64,000 nucleotides of DNA from Adiantum capillus-veneris (lineage: Eukaryota > Streptophyta > Polypodiopsida > Polypodiales > Pteridaceae). A model generated the notes under the pieces. That model did no database searches and was not told the DNA's origin. It was given only the letters and a program-made list of their open reading frames with translations. Each line of letters opens with the position of its first letter. Positions within the stretch are counted from its first letter, which is position 1. The DNA is taken from positions 19,956,077-20,020,076 of the forward strand of contig CM043946.1 in the NCBI GenBank assembly GCA_014529385.2, in the 5' to 3' direction. Below are positions 12,201-24,066 of the stretch, piece after piece. The translations under genes were made by a program, and so were the position numbers.

Positions 12201-12663
12201 TCTCTTTCCCGCATGGTCATTCCTTCAGTGGGCAGTCTGAGTGCCTCTGCCACTATCTCTTTTGTGATCACTACCTCGACCTTGTTCCCTTGGGTGTCTG
12301 ATATTTGTGCGGTTCCGTCTTCTTTGATGGTGCATAGAAGTTTGTAAGCTTTCTGAAAGTCCACTCCGCAAGGTTCTTGTTCGTAGAAATGCCTTAGCCC
12401 AGCCTGCGGTTAGCCTCTTTTGTCTCTGGCTTTGAGGCTACATCATAGACTTATTTGGGCAGGAGTTGCAACTCCACCTGATGCCCTTCTTCACTTTTGA
12501 ACCTGCCAGTGAAGACCGTGGTGTGGTGCTCTTCCAGCTGTTCTCTAGAGAGGTAGGATTCCTTTTCCACTTTGACTGAGTCAGGGTCTAGTTGATACGC
12601 GGGTAGTTCTTCTAGTTTCTCTTTCTGGTTTAGCTTCTTCTTGGCCCTCTCTGCTGCTTGCAT
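9231..12663 (-). pseudogene. Extra retroelement reading-frame region, function unknown
   Basis: A minus-strand coding-like tract of about 3.4 kb, broken in several places (fossil). Reading right to left: a Lys/Glu-rich opening (12663-12451), a globular part with TFTDLIHK and ALRLPTEGMTMRE near 12131-12364, a long Lys/Glu/Ala- and Pro/Ser-rich part likely to be disordered (about 11180-11517), Glu/Lys/Leu heptad-like segments expected to form coiled coils (about 10280-10664), and a globular end (9231-9986) with PRLPAPERGQAMEEYMV and LSFLEGNKGLCYD. I do not recognise a defined family. The opening resembles loosely the plant-mobile-element Gag-like proteins. It lies downstream of copy A's integrase, beyond a 2.3-kb spacer and on the same strand, the place where Athila-type gypsy elements carry an additional ORF. 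Confidence 0.45.
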
Positions 12664-13235
12664 GGCTCCTGTTCAGTGAATAGAGTGCAAAGTTAGTAAA
12701 TTTATTGGAATTTTCTCTAAAACATTCTTTTAGAGTGAAATGCTGACAATTTGGTCCAATTTGCTTCAAATCAATTTTTGAACAAGCAAAGATGCATAAA
12801 AACATGCAAGGAACAAAACTGTATGGTCCAAACAAAAATTTGCAACCAAAGTAGATAATCACGATAATTTACAACCGAGGAAAATTTCCAACTTTTTGCA
12901 AACTTGGCTTTATAGGCTTGAAGTATATACCAAATACATGCTCTGAGTGAAATATGAGCTCATTTAGATGCACAGGGTAAAAATGGTACCAGATTTTGGC
13001 TTTAGGTCTCTGAAACAGTAGATATAAAGGAAATTTGAGATTTTGAACTCCAAATTGATTCAAAATTGGCTAGTGGGCTTAACACATCATGTACTTTGGA
13101 TGTATGATGACAAAATATCCAAATTCCCCAATTTTGACCAGAAAGTAAATAATCGTGATTATTAACTTTTCTTCTAAAATTGATACTTTTTGGTACAAAT
13201 TGGTTCTAGGCATTGTATGGACCTTGGGTATGAGA

Positions 13236-13455
13236 TATGAAGTGATTTGGATCAAGAATTGTGGTCCATAATCCAAAATTTGGCTTGCAAAGACTTCTTT
13301 GCGTTTCTTGACAATTTTACAAGTAATGGGTGATCATTTTGGCTATATGAAGTGATTTGGATCAAGAATTGCGGTCCATAATCCAAATTTTGGCTTGCAA
13401 AGACTTCTTTGCGTTTCTTGACAATTTTACAAGTAATGGGTGGTCATTTTGGCTC
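13236..13455. repeat. 110-bp tandem duplication in the copy A tail
   Basis: Two adjacent 110-bp units starting ATGAAGTGATTTGGATCAAG differ at only a few positions. Copy B has a single unit at about 33620-33730, so the duplication came after the copies split. Confidence 0.85.
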
Positions 13456-14971
13456 ATACTTGATTTTTGGCATGTAATAGGTGTGTACACATGATAGGTA
13501 GGTGATTTGACAATTTCCAAGCAAAAATGATGCAAAAGTAAATAATAACGATTATTTACAACAGTGACAAAAACTTTGCAAAACCTACAAATTTTGACCT
13601 AGACATGTTCAATACACCTAGTACAAGTCTAAATTGAATTTGGTCAAGTTTGATCATGCCGGCATCACTTTGTGCTCCTTCGACTTTGAAATCACCGCTT
13701 TTTGTGACTACACTTCCTGTCGGGTTGGTCGGTCAACTTTGAGGCTCTGGACTTCTCCGCGACATAGTCGTGAAGCAGCCTGTCCAATTCTGGCTCATTT
13801 GGATTAAGTTTGGCCTTGTATGTCAAATTTGACGCTTTGTAATCTTCAAGCCATTTTTTGCTGTTCGAGGGCTTTGCTTGATGGATTTCACCAAACCAAT
13901 CATATACATTGTCTATGGACCTCATTAGCAAGCCATTTGTGGAGTTAGGTCGGAATTCTGGCATTTGCCAAAAACCTAACTTTTCTACTGGGGAACCCCT
14001 TGACCCCAATCGAATGGTCATCTGATGGTATAGAAAGGTTCTATTATGTTAGGGCATGCTATGTTCAAATCCCATCCGATTTGGTCAAGCTGGCATGCCT
14101 CTATGGTCAGTTTTAGGTCGTAGGTCTTTGTGCACTGCTCGGTTTCTAGGGTTTTTTCTAGGGCTTTAGAGTAGCTACCAGCCGTACAAAATGGATCATT
14201 GTTGAGAAAAAAAATTACCCCTCTTGTCTCATGTGAGAAGGTGCTAAAAATGATCAACTGTGGGCTCTGGAAAAGTCGCGCGAAAGAGGCCGAATCTCTC
14301 TCTGCAAAGGCTCCAAGTGGAAATGAGGTGGTTTTAGCCTACCATGGATATCTATACCCGGACTTCCCGAACCAAATTTCTTGAGATTCCCCTGTTAGTC
14401 CTTCTAGGCCATGAAATTTATGTTAGACTCAAAAATTTCCCTAATCGGATTCCTGTAGCTCATTCTGCAAGAATTTTGCAAAAGTAGGTATGGCTGCCTC
14501 ATTTAGGCTTCCCGCTTCCATCTTTTGATTTGATTGAAAATTTTTGTGCTTGTCCGTCTTGTATTTCTAATCACCATCGTGTCTTCCATTTTTCATATGA
14601 GCTTCCTTGCTATTTATTATTAATTTTGACCTGTTTATTTGAAAAAATCAAAGAAAATAGCAAAATGCTATAAAAAAGTAAAGTGAAAATCCAATAATTA
14701 AGAAAATCCCTTGAAAAACATAGATTTGTTGTTTTTTGTTGGATTTTTCCATGTCTAAGTCTCGTTATCAATAAAAATGATGAAAAATACCCAAAAAAGG
14801 ATTATTTTTTATGATTTTCTGATAGTATATACACTATTTACACTCATCGAGAAGATATTATCAGTGAATTTTTCCTTGATGATGAATTATAAGGGTATTA
14901 TTAGGTAATTTTGCAAAAAATCACACATTAACATCAAACTTTTTATCCCTCTGCAAACATTGCCCTTAATT

Positions 14972-14999
14972 ACTTAGTACTTAGTACTTAGTACTTAGT
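14972..14999. repeat. ACTTAGT x4 short tandem repeat
   Basis: Four perfect ACTTAGT units. Copy B has a shorter, irregular version near 35226. Confidence 0.9.
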
Positions 15000-15489
15000 G
15001 CCCTTCCACCCCTCCTAGATGGTGTACTCCGGGACGGTTGTGTGCATGGGTTGAACAATCGCGTCTATGTATAACCGTGATTGGCTCTACCATGATATGA
15101 AGATCAATGCAATTCAAACCAATATGCGGTGCGAGAGCTGGGTTTTGAGTAATTAACTCAAGGGTTTCTGATGTCGAGGTTTGTTGCTGATGTCTCCCAA
15201 AGAGCAAGTCTTGTAGCTTGTGTGCTCTTTGTTTAATTGTACCAGTCATCATCTGTAGAAATTGCGTCTTTAGGTAATTTCCATTGTCGATAATCTATTT
15301 CCAAAGTGTTGATGGGAATTGGTATGTGTTGATTCTTGAGAGCAGCCTTCTGCTTGAGTACCCGAAGCCGAGCTTCCTCTTGGGCTTCATCAATAACATG
15401 TTGTCGTTTGATCTTTCTTTGCTTGGCTGCATGCATTCTTTCCAACAATTCATTGGTTAATGGAAAATTGTACTTCTTTAAACGACATC

Positions 15490-16420
15490 CACTAATCCAA
15501 TTAGCCATTGATTCACCATCTAGGGTGGACAACTTTACTACTCCACTTGGAGATACATCTTCAATGATAGATGGTTCGTTTCCCTTTTTCTTAAACTTGG
15601 GAATGTGTTGCTTAAGGGAATAGACTAGAACTAAGTCCCCTTTCTTGAAGATTTTTGTGATTAAGTGGGAATCAAAAAACTGTTTTTATTTCCACTTTTG
15701 TGCATAGATATGAGCTACAGCAGTTAGCCTTTGCTCGTCTAGCTTTTCCAAATCTTTAAGTCTTTTTGACAATTCATGTCGAGTCCACTCAAGATTCTGT
15801 GCTACCCTTAATGTCGGTAATAGAAACTCTATTGGAAGTATGGCATCAAGACCATAAACAAGGTTAAAGGGTGTAGCATTTAGAGCTGTTTTGAATGAAA
15901 CTCGAAAAGCCCATAGAGCAGCATGGAGATTCATTTCCCAGTCTGTCCTTCCCGAACTAACCACTTTAGTCAGCACCGAGCTAAGAATTTTATTCGTATG
16001 CTTAGCTTGTCTGTTTGCTTGTGGGTGATAGGGAGCTGATTTGTTATGGATGACCATAAACTCATTAAGAAAATACTCTATTACCTCATTGAGGAAATGA
16101 GTTCCCCTATCACTGACAATCTCTATTGGAAATCCATACCTCGTGAATACATACTCATATAAGAATGCAACAGTGGTTCTGGCATCATTCTTTTGAGTTG
16201 CTTTAGCCTCGGCCCACTTGGTCAAATAGTCCGTAGCTACAATGATATATTGAGCTTGGGTTCTATAAGCAGGTGGCTGTATTGGTCCAACAAAATTTAT
16301 ACCCCATTTTGCGAAAGCTTTAGCCCCCATCATTGGTCTTAAGGGCATGCTATCTACGTGTTGGTACTTTTGCTCGTTGACAAGCATCACATCTTCGAAC
16401 ATATTCTTTCGCATCTGCAA
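15490..16420 (-). pseudogene. Integrase core and C-terminal domain of gypsy copy A (fossil)
   Basis: Minus strand. The core shows the DDE integrase landmarks WGINFVGPI, ATDYLTKWAEAKA, VSDRGTHFLNE and the YHPQANRQ region, then LHAALWAFR and NATPFNLVYG. The C-terminal part near 15490-15700 holds the end of a GPY/F-like module. Integrase joins element cDNA to chromosomal DNA. Broken; shown as a part of copy A only. Confidence 0.75.
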
Positions 16421-16925
16421 AAAGTGTTGGCCACCATATGCCTGCCATCAAGATTGCTCTTGCAGTGGTCTCACTAGAAAAGTGACCTCCAGCCTAATCC
16501 AGCATGTGCTTTTTCTATAATTAGAATATACTCGTTTTCATTTGCACAAAGACGCAATTGTTGATCTTTACCTCTCCGATACAATTGGTTCCCAATAAGA
16601 GCATAGTCTCTTGCTTTAGTTTCAATTGCTCTTTGATGGCATTTACTCATATCCTCAGGAAATGTTCAGCTCGATAAGTAAGTAGCCAGATAATTACTCC
16701 ACTTAGGAACATGTGAAATTTGAAACAATGTTGCATGAGGTATGGGTGTTTGTTTTTGACATTGAGGGCAATCCTTTACAAAAGATCGAACATCTCTCTT
16801 CATAGTCGACCAAAATACTCCAAGTCTCAAGATTCGTTGCATAGTTTGGTCTTCTGCAAAGTGAAGTCCTACTATGGTAACATGTGCTTGACTTAGGTAT
16901 TGTTCTTTTTCTTTAGGGTTAATGC
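16395..16925 (-). other. Two successive integrase H2C2 zinc-finger modules, copy A
   Basis: Two diverged H2C2 modules stand in series before the integrase core. The first holds YLSQAHVTIVGLHF and DCPQCQKQ (about 16755-16925), the second an AHAGL-type start and RRCDACQ (about 16395-16580). Gypsy integrases normally have one. Copy B has the same pair, so the arrangement predates both copies. Confidence 0.65.
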
Positions 16926-17326
16926 ATAAAAGCAGTATCCCGTCCTGATTTCTTTTGTATAGCCTTTCAATTAGTAATTGATACATAGTTGATTGCTTGA
17001 TTAATCCTATTGTGATAGGAAGTGGTATTTGTGAATCCACTTGAGCTATTGTCATTAATGACACAATGTTTTCCAACCATCTAGGTATCATTTCTACAGA
17101 GAACAAATAGGCATCTAGTAGATCCTCGTCTATCCCTTTTGGTGATTCCCCTGAAACAATCCTTGACAAATGATCTGCTCGTTGATGTGTAGTGCCTTTT
17201 TTTCAATCACAATAAAATCAAATTCGAGAAGAATGATGAACCATCTCACTATTCTCCCTGTGCTGCATGGCTTGTTGACCAAATACAACAAAGATTGGTG
17301 GTCCACAAAGAACACAAACTTGTTGG

Positions 17327-18515
17327 CTAATAGATAATGTCTATACTTTTAACGACATAGATCATTCCTACTCCTTCTCTTTTGGAGGTGGTGTTATTCT
17401 TTTCTGCCATGTTCAATTGTCGGCTAGCATAAGAAATAGGAAAGTCAATTTTCCTGTCTCCCGGTTGAGTTAGTATACAACCGATAGCAAAATTAGAAGC
17501 ATCTACATGTACGTGGAATACATTATCCCAATCTGGTGCTTTCAATATTGGAGCTGAGGTGAGAGCTTGCTTAAGCTTCATGAAGGATTCTTCACATGCC
17601 TCGGTCCATTCAAAGTGAGTAATCAAGCTATACATGGGTTTTGCAATTATAGCATACATGTAGATGAACTGTTGGTAATATCCACAATGTCCCATGAAGG
17701 CTTGTACCGCCTTTACTGTTCTTGGTCTAGGTAATTCAGCAATGACATGAATTTTTTCAATATCAGTAGCTATGCCCTTTTTAGACACTATATTTCCAAG
17801 AATTTTTCCTTGTCTACCCATGAATGTGCAATTTTTAGGATTTAAGCAAATCCTATAAAGTCTACATTTTTCGAATACCTTTTTGAGGTGTTCAAAATGA
17901 TCAGTCCGGATTGATGAATGTACGCATAGATCATCCATATATACTTCTAAGAAGTTCCTAAGATATTATTTGAAAGCATGGCTCATCAACCTTTGAAATG
18001 TGGCTGGAGCATTAGTTAACCCAAACGACATAACCCGATAGGCAAATATATCCCATTCTATTGCAAAAACAGTTTTGTGCTGATCTTTTGGGTCAACCAA
18101 AAGTTGATTGTATCCCAAAAAGCCGTCTAAGAAGCTGTAAGCTTCTTTTCTTGCAACTCGTTCTAAAACATGCTCCGTTAATCGGAAGAGGAAAGTTGTC
18201 TCTGATGGTAGCTGCATTGACCTTTTTGAGATTAACACACACTCGTAATTTTCCATTCTTCTTGGGTACTACCACAATTGGAGACACCCAATTTGTGTGT
18301 TCAATTTCGTAAATGAACTCGGCTTCCTTCAGTTTTTTAATCTCTTCTTTTATTTTCCTGGCAAATATTTCATTATATGTGTATGGTCTCTGTCTTCTTG
18401 GTTTCACGTCATCTCTCATGGATATGGTATGTTGACATATTTCTGGATCAACACCCTTGAGATCCCTGCAAGACCAAGCAAATATATCTTGGTATTCTTT
18501 CAGGAAGCTTAGCAA
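17327..18515 (-). pseudogene. Reverse transcriptase and RNase H of gypsy copy A (fossil)
   Basis: Minus strand. Reverse transcriptase landmarks are WVSPIVVVPKKNGKLRVC, FGLTNAPATFQRLMSHAF and the MDDLCVHS catalytic loop. Further on stand KCTFMGRQGKILG-like sequence, the GHCGYYQQF connection region and an RNase H start (VFHVHVDASNFAIG). The order RT then RNase H before integrase defines Ty3/gypsy. Broken in several places. Confidence 0.8.
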
Positions 18516-19507
18516 AAGCTTTTCTTATTTTCCTGCTAGGTCATTCGCAATGTAAGTAGGTCTAGTCTCTTCTCCTGGATCAGCCAAGTCTATCCTTTTA
18601 GCGTTTTTAAGCCCTTCGTAAGACTCACCCTGTTTCCGTAGTTCCCTAACAGGTTGTTCAACTATAATTTCCGATCGTGGAGAGTATACTTTTTGTAATG
18701 GGATGCAACATGCATTACATCCTTACCATCCTCTTCCGTGGTTTCCATTTCGGTTGTGTATATCTCCTTTAGAGCTTTTTTCAACTCTTGATATTTCTTT
18801 TTCCACTCGACTTTGGTCATGAGTGGTTTCTTATCCTGTGATTTTTCTTGAGTACCCTTCCTTGTTTTTCTCGATGTCTGAGATATTTTTGAATTTTTGT
18901 TTGAAGGATATCTGCCAGTTATTTTGTCCTTGACACAACCACTTGCATCTATCTGCATTAGGAATTTTGTTTTACTGGAGACTGATGGCATAGGTCGTGT
19001 TTTCACAATTTTGGTGTCTCTCTTTCATCTATACCATTTTTGTCTTCTTGATTTCTGGTTTGGAAAGTCAAAAAACTTTTCCTCCCCTCCCTTTAAGAGT
19101 AACTTAGCTCTTGTATGCTCTTTTTCTGACTCTGAATCTTCTGAGGTAGCTGCGTGTTCATCTAACTCATCAATTGCATCGTAATAGAGGTCTGAAAAGA
19201 CTTGTTGAGATTTCATTAAATCCTTGGGTTCCTCATCTTTGTTTTCAATGTTGAGGATTGACATCATTTTGATGGGAATTATGTCGTAGCCATCCTCATT
19301 GCAAAAGTGAGTAGGCATAGACGTATTCACACATACATCCATTGTCGCTAAAATTTGAGTCCACTCGAATGGCTCAAATAAATGCTTTGGAAAGGGTTTA
19401 GGTACGTATGCTTCGTCTATGCAGTCCCTTTCTAGGATACACTCTTCTCGTCTTAAGCTTCTGTTTTCAGAAGCTCCGCACATCCAAATAGGAGTGTCTT
19501 TGTTTAA

Positions 19508-20240
19508 CTAGGATGGGAGTTTAGTTTCAGCCAAAGAGACTGAATCAAACTCTTGGATGGGTGTTTTCAAGACATCTCTATAAGTGTGATCTTTTAGATT
19601 TACTCGTGTTATAAATCCCACTTGCTTCAAGTACACATAGTTGTTTCCCCAATCTTGGATAAGCTGTACCTGTTGCATGAAAGGTCTTCCCAATATGATT
19701 TCATAGTTGAGTTTTTTTCCAAAGTCTACTATGGCAAAAGTGTGTTGATATTCAATTCCATAGGAATTGATTATCACTTTTTCAAGCAGCCCTAATGGTC
19801 TCTCAATGTGTCCGTCAGCCAACTGCAATTTTATTTGAGTTTGTCTAATGGCGGATTGTCCTCAGGATTCCCATATTGCTTTAGTGGCTATGCCTATGCC
19901 AACTCCATATCCAGTATTGCCATGGTTTCAATGTCATTATATTTCACTAGGAGGGTGGTGTTTCCTTCTTCCCCTTCATAATATTCCCCGACTTTGTTCA
20001 TAGGAACTGATTGAATCTCTTTGTTTTCCATTTCATTTTTCAATTTTCCCAAATTCTTCGAGATTAACAATTCTCCCAAGGTAAGAGTGCATTGGATGGG
20101 TGTAGACATGGTTGAATGAATGTTATCTATTTTTAGTGTCTGTTCAACTCTTTTTACTTGGGTGGTCTTGCACACGATGGATTCATCTTTGATATCTCCC
20201 AAGTAAGAAGGTAATGTTTTTTAAGTCAATGGTTTTGACA
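19508..20240 (-). pseudogene. Protease and Gag end of gypsy copy A (fossil)
   Basis: Minus strand. A retropepsin region (MAILD near its start, LADGHIERPLGLLEK, then YEIILGRPFMQQVQLIQDW) cuts the Gag-Pol polyprotein in intact relatives. The preceding part matches the Gag-to-protease junction of copy B. Copia starts at 20246, so the rest of gag is not contiguous here. Confidence 0.65.
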
Positions 20241-20245
20241 GTCTT

Positions 20246-20472
20246 TGTTGGAATTAGGGTTGCAGAGAAACACACACAGCTTGGAGAAGACGAAGGAAGC
20301 TCAAGGCACACAATAGAGAGTGTGTTTCTTAGTATGCAATGGAAAGATAGATAGCCCTAGAGTGATGGGCGTATATACAATGCTCGGGGGAAAAAACCTC
20401 CTAAAGTGGGAAAAAATACCCCGGCGGTCCTAGTGTGTTCACACACATCACTACCACATGTATATGGTAACA
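20246..20472 (-). repeat. 3' LTR of the copia element
   Basis: On the minus strand it begins TGTTACCATATACATG and ends CCTAATTCCAACA, so it has TG...CA ends (227 bp). A purine tract (CGGGGATT, minus strand, about 20474-20482) precedes it. The sequence to its left (GTCTT, 20241-20245) would be one copy of the target duplication. Confidence 0.75.
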
Positions 20473-20546
20473 AATCCCCGCTGAGTGATGCGGTGAACGA
20501 GAGCTGGCACATGAGTAAAGGGAAGTGCCATGTCCTGAGGACATGA

Positions 20547-22100
20547 TCAGTCCACAAAGAGGAGTAAGCCCAAAGCTTTGCGGAAAGATTCAAGATTCTC
20601 ATGAGACAATGCCTTTGTGAAAAGATTTGCAAAGTTGTCCTGTGTTGGTACATAAGCCAAGCTGATCTCTCCTGCTGAGAGCCTCTCCCTGACATAGTGG
20701 TAATGCACCTCAATGTGCTTTGTGCGAGCATGAAAAATTGGGTTCCTTGCAACTGCCAATGCGCTTTGACTGTCAGTGTAGATAGTGTTGGCAGTGTCCT
20801 GTCCAACACCCAAATCCGCCATAAGGCGTCTGAGCCATACACACTCAATCGTAGTTGTGAAGACTGCCCTGTACTCAGCCTCACAACTCAAAGTGGCCAT
20901 AGTAGGTTGCTTCGTTGAACCATGATATACATGAACTGCCAAGCATGAAACAAAAACCACTTGTGGATACTCTCATGTCAAAACGACCATCCCAATCTGA
21001 TTCCGAAAAAGCATGTAGTTCTGGCGGCAATGATCCCCCCTTGGGATAAAACAAGCCAAGATGAAAAGTGCCACTAAGCTAGCGGAAAATCCTCTTGACA
21101 GCCTGCCAATGCTTAGACCTTGGGCTATGCATAAATCTGCTGACTTGTGAGACTGCAAACTGAATATCTGGCCTCGTGTTGCATACATAAATGAGGCAGC
21201 CAACAGCAGTTTGGTAAAGAGTTACATCAGTAGGATCGCCAGCATCATGTAGACTCAACTTCAAACCTGTTTCCATGGGAGTGGCAATAGGTTTGCAATC
21301 CTCAAGTCCAAACTTACATAGAAATGTCTCTATGTAACTTTTCTGACACAAGGCAATACCACCATCACACTGCTTAAACTATATGCCCAAATAATGATGC
21401 AACAACCCCAAATCTTTCATCTTGAAAGTAGCATTCAAATCAGCCTTAAATTCAACAATATGTCTCTAATTTGGTCCAGTGATCAACAAATCATCAACAT
21501 AAAGAACCACAATGAGAAGTACATCACCCTCACGCTTTACATACAATATGCTTTCTGTTGGACTGTTATGAAAGCCTTGTTTGACCAAATGAGTGTCAGC
21601 TTTCTCATGCCAAGCACGAGGAGATTGCTTCAACCCATACAAAGCCTTGTTACATTTGCACACTTTGTCCTCTTGTCCTTTCTTGACAAAACCGCGAGGC
21701 TGCGCTACATAAACTTCCTCAAATATGTCACCATTCAAGAAAGCAGTAACAGTGTCTGATTGATGTACATCCCAACCAAAATGAGCTGCCAATGCATATA
21801 GAAAACGCATAGTAGTCATACAACAAGTGGGAGAAAAGGTCGCTTCATAATCTATGCCTTTTTGTTGTGCATAACCCTTTGCAACAAGTCGAGCTTTATG
21901 GCGATCAATCTCATCATCCGGCTTGCGTTTCAACTTGTAAATCCACTTTGTACCAATGGCCTTTTTGCCAGGAGGCAAATCACATAAAGTCCATGTGTCA
22001 TTTTCTATAAATGCATCATATTTTGATTGCATGGCAGCCATCCAATTTTCTGAATTCTGTGCTTCATCAAAAGACAGAGGCTCCTTAACATCATGTAAGC
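20547..22100 (-). pseudogene. Copia reverse transcriptase and RNase H (fossil)
   Basis: Minus strand. The RT region starts with NDTWTLCDLPPGKKAIGTKW and RHKARLVAKGYAQQKGIDY, then has VHQSDTVTAFLNGD, KALYGLKQSPRAWHEK and the catalytic loop VVLYVDDLLI. RNase H follows (ATLSCEAEYRAV, IYTDSQSALAVARNP, RTKHIEVHYHYVRE). These make and process element cDNA. Broken between subparts. Confidence 0.85.
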
Positions 22101-22479
22101 TAGACACAACCAAAGCATAACAATCTGATGCATAAGATGCATGGCGAGATCCTGAACGAGTACGACTAGACAAAGGTGCATCCAATTTACTGTCACGCAA
22201 AGTGTGCACCAGCCATTTTGGCATACCTCTAGGCTGCTCATTTTCAGCCCTTTCCTCATCAAGTACATCATGTACATCTGCATCAGTAATAGGCTGATCT
22301 GTAACATTTTCAGAAACCCCCATAGGCTGTACATTTTCCTCACTAGAAATTACATTCGTATTTCCATCACTGAAAAGAGGCAACAAAATGTTATAAATGT
22401 CTTGTGAGCTTACATTACTGTCTCTAGTACATGACAGCAAGGGCTGAACAGAATCTTCCACAAACACTACATTCCGTGA

Positions 22480-23290
22480 AACCAGAATACACTTTGTTTG
22501 CAGATGATATAACCTGTAACCTTTGCTTTCAACACTATATCCAACAAAAATACATTTGACAGTCTTATCATCCAATTTTTTGCGTTGTGTTTGTGGCACC
22601 AAAGCATATGCCAAACAGCCAAAAACACGCATGTGCTCAATAGAAGGCTTTCTATCACGCCGTGCTTCATATGGAGTAATAGACTGCAAACCTTTGGTAG
22701 GACACCTGTTAAGTACATAAGCGGCACACATGATGGCCTCAAGCCAAAAAGAATGCGGCAAAGCTTGACTTTTGACCATACATTGTGCCATTTCCTTCAA
22801 TTACCTGTTTTTCCTCTCAACAACACCATTTTGCTGAGGTGTATAAGGCACTGTACATTGGTGTTTTATCCCACGACTAGACAAAAATGCATTAAATTCA
22901 TGAGACATATACTCCCCCCTCGATCGGAACGGAGGGTGCCCATAGTGCATTTCGAGACATTTTTAGCCATAGCCAAAAATTGTTTGAAGCACATAAAAAC
23001 TTGGACTTTGCTTTAAGCGGAAATACCCATGCATGCCTGGAGTATCATCAATGAAAGTCACGAAGTAAAGGTAATTGCCAAAGGACGGAGTTTGCATGGG
23101 CCCACAAACATCACTATGCACAAGCTGCAACCTGCATGTGGCCCGAACTGAACCATCCTTTGGAAACTTAGAACGCTGCATCTTACCCAAAGTACAGCCT
23201 TCACAAACATGTTTGACAGGTGCTTCAAGAGGTGGCAAAGAAGCAACCATATAAGATTTCTGCAAACGCAACAAACTGACAAAATTCAGA
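22480..23290 (-). pseudogene. Copia integrase region (fossil)
   Basis: Minus strand. The pre-integrase zinc module shows CEGCTLGKMQRSKFPK. The core holds VHSDVCGPMQTPSFG and FVTFIDD. The later part shows SFWLEAIMCAAYVLNRCPT and KCIFVGYSVESKGYRLY, typical of the copia integrase end. Broken. Confidence 0.8.
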
Positions 23291-23429
23291 TGACCAAAAC
23301 GTGCATGCCAAAGTTTTGCATCTGAAATAGCCCTTGAATCTGCAACAACATTTGCAAAACTTTATCCACACTTGTCATACAAAGTGAGCTTATACATCCC
23401 ACGGCACAAAAGGCTAGATGCAACAATTT

Positions 23430-24052
23430 CATCACCAAAATTCAGAATGAACTGTACAACTGTCATCCACAAATTTGACTACAAGTCCAAGTCTAGCAAG
23501 TGCGGATACAGACAAGAGATTCTTCTTGATCCCAGGTACATAAAGTGCATCAACAAGTGTGAAGGAACTGCCATTTGCAACAGTATGCATAATATTTCCA
23601 ACTCCCTGAACTGGATAAGAGGCATTGTTGGCACAAGTGACATAATTCCCATGAGGGACAGACTCGAGAGAGGTGAAAAATTCACGATGTGAGGTAATGT
23701 GCTTTGTAGCACCATAGTCGAAGTACCAAACATGTGAATCTGTAGCAACTGACAAGCATGCATCATGGACAGCAGGATTGTAAGTGCACTCTGCGCTAAA
23801 AAACCCATTCTGCATCGACATCAGCATCATAGTCTCATTTCACAGACGACTCAACAATGGCTGCATTTGTAGTGGAACCAACATTTGCAGTGGAACCACC
23901 CTCTTTCTTCTTAGCCTCTTTGGCCTTTAACTTAGGACACTGCTTGATCAAGTGATCATTAGATTTACAATAATGGCAACGCATCTTCTTTTTGCCCTTA
24001 TCACCAGAATTGCCAGACGAAGTGCTGCTAGCAGAAGCATTACGAATAGAGG
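23430..24052 (-). pseudogene. Copia protease and Gag zinc knuckle (fossil)
   Basis: Minus strand. Near 23935-23990 a CHYCKSNDHLIKQCP-type zinc knuckle marks the end of Gag. The protease region follows with WYFDYGATKHITSH at the active-site position and a GVGNIMHT-type later strand. The rest of Gag is not in the window. Confidence 0.75.
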
Positions 24053-24066
24053 TTTTGTGGGACGCA

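Larger units (their letters stand above)
12690..14999 (-). repeat. Long non-coding tail of gypsy copy A (possible LTR or spacer)
   Basis: AT-rich, about 2.3 kb, aligned with 33090-35225 of copy B. On the minus strand it starts just after a purine tract (AGGAGGGGTGGAAGG at about 15000-15016), as a 3' LTR would. It carries three imperfect versions of a palindrome at 12851-12872, 13145-13166 and 13538-13559 that are perfect or nearly so in copy B. On its far side it ends in a pyrimidine-rich stretch and AACAG just before the extra frame region. Whether it is an LTR, an intron-like spacer or both cannot be settled from this window. Confidence 0.5.
9231..20245 (-). mobile_element. Ty3/gypsy element, copy A (minus strand, fossil)
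   Basis: Read from right to left: end of gag and protease (about 19600-20240), a linker, reverse transcriptase and RNase H (about 17330-18515), two integrase zinc-finger modules (about 16395-16925), integrase core and C-terminus (about 15490-16420), a spacer (12690-15000) and the extra frame region (9231-12663). It is closely related to copy B at 33078-43218 (around 88-90% in reverse transcriptase by eye), so the two are separate insertions or a divergent duplication. A copia element cuts it at 20245. It is broken by many changes, well over ten. Outer LTRs are not resolved. Confidence 0.7.
20246..24066 (-). mobile_element. Ty1/copia element (minus strand, fossil)
   Basis: Read right to left: zinc knuckle of Gag, protease, integrase, reverse transcriptase, RNase H, 3' LTR. 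The order integrase before reverse transcriptase defines copia. It sits in gag of gypsy copy A. Its left end is a clean LTR edge. Its right side runs up to the element C LTR at 24067, so its 5' part and 5' LTR are not seen. It is broken at several points, roughly five to ten. Confidence 0.8.

Noticed and set aside
13692-14257. Minus-strand frames in the copy A tail that look mildly protein-like
   Set aside because: The matching part of copy B shows no conserved frame, so coding is not supported.
14972-15000. Possible CRISPR-like or satellite array (ACTTAGT units)
   Set aside because: Four 7-bp units without spacers; an ordinary short tandem repeat.
20357-20884. Minus-strand frame of 175 codons overlapping copia RNase H
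   Set aside because: Wrong frame of the RNase H region and LTR; no family resemblance.
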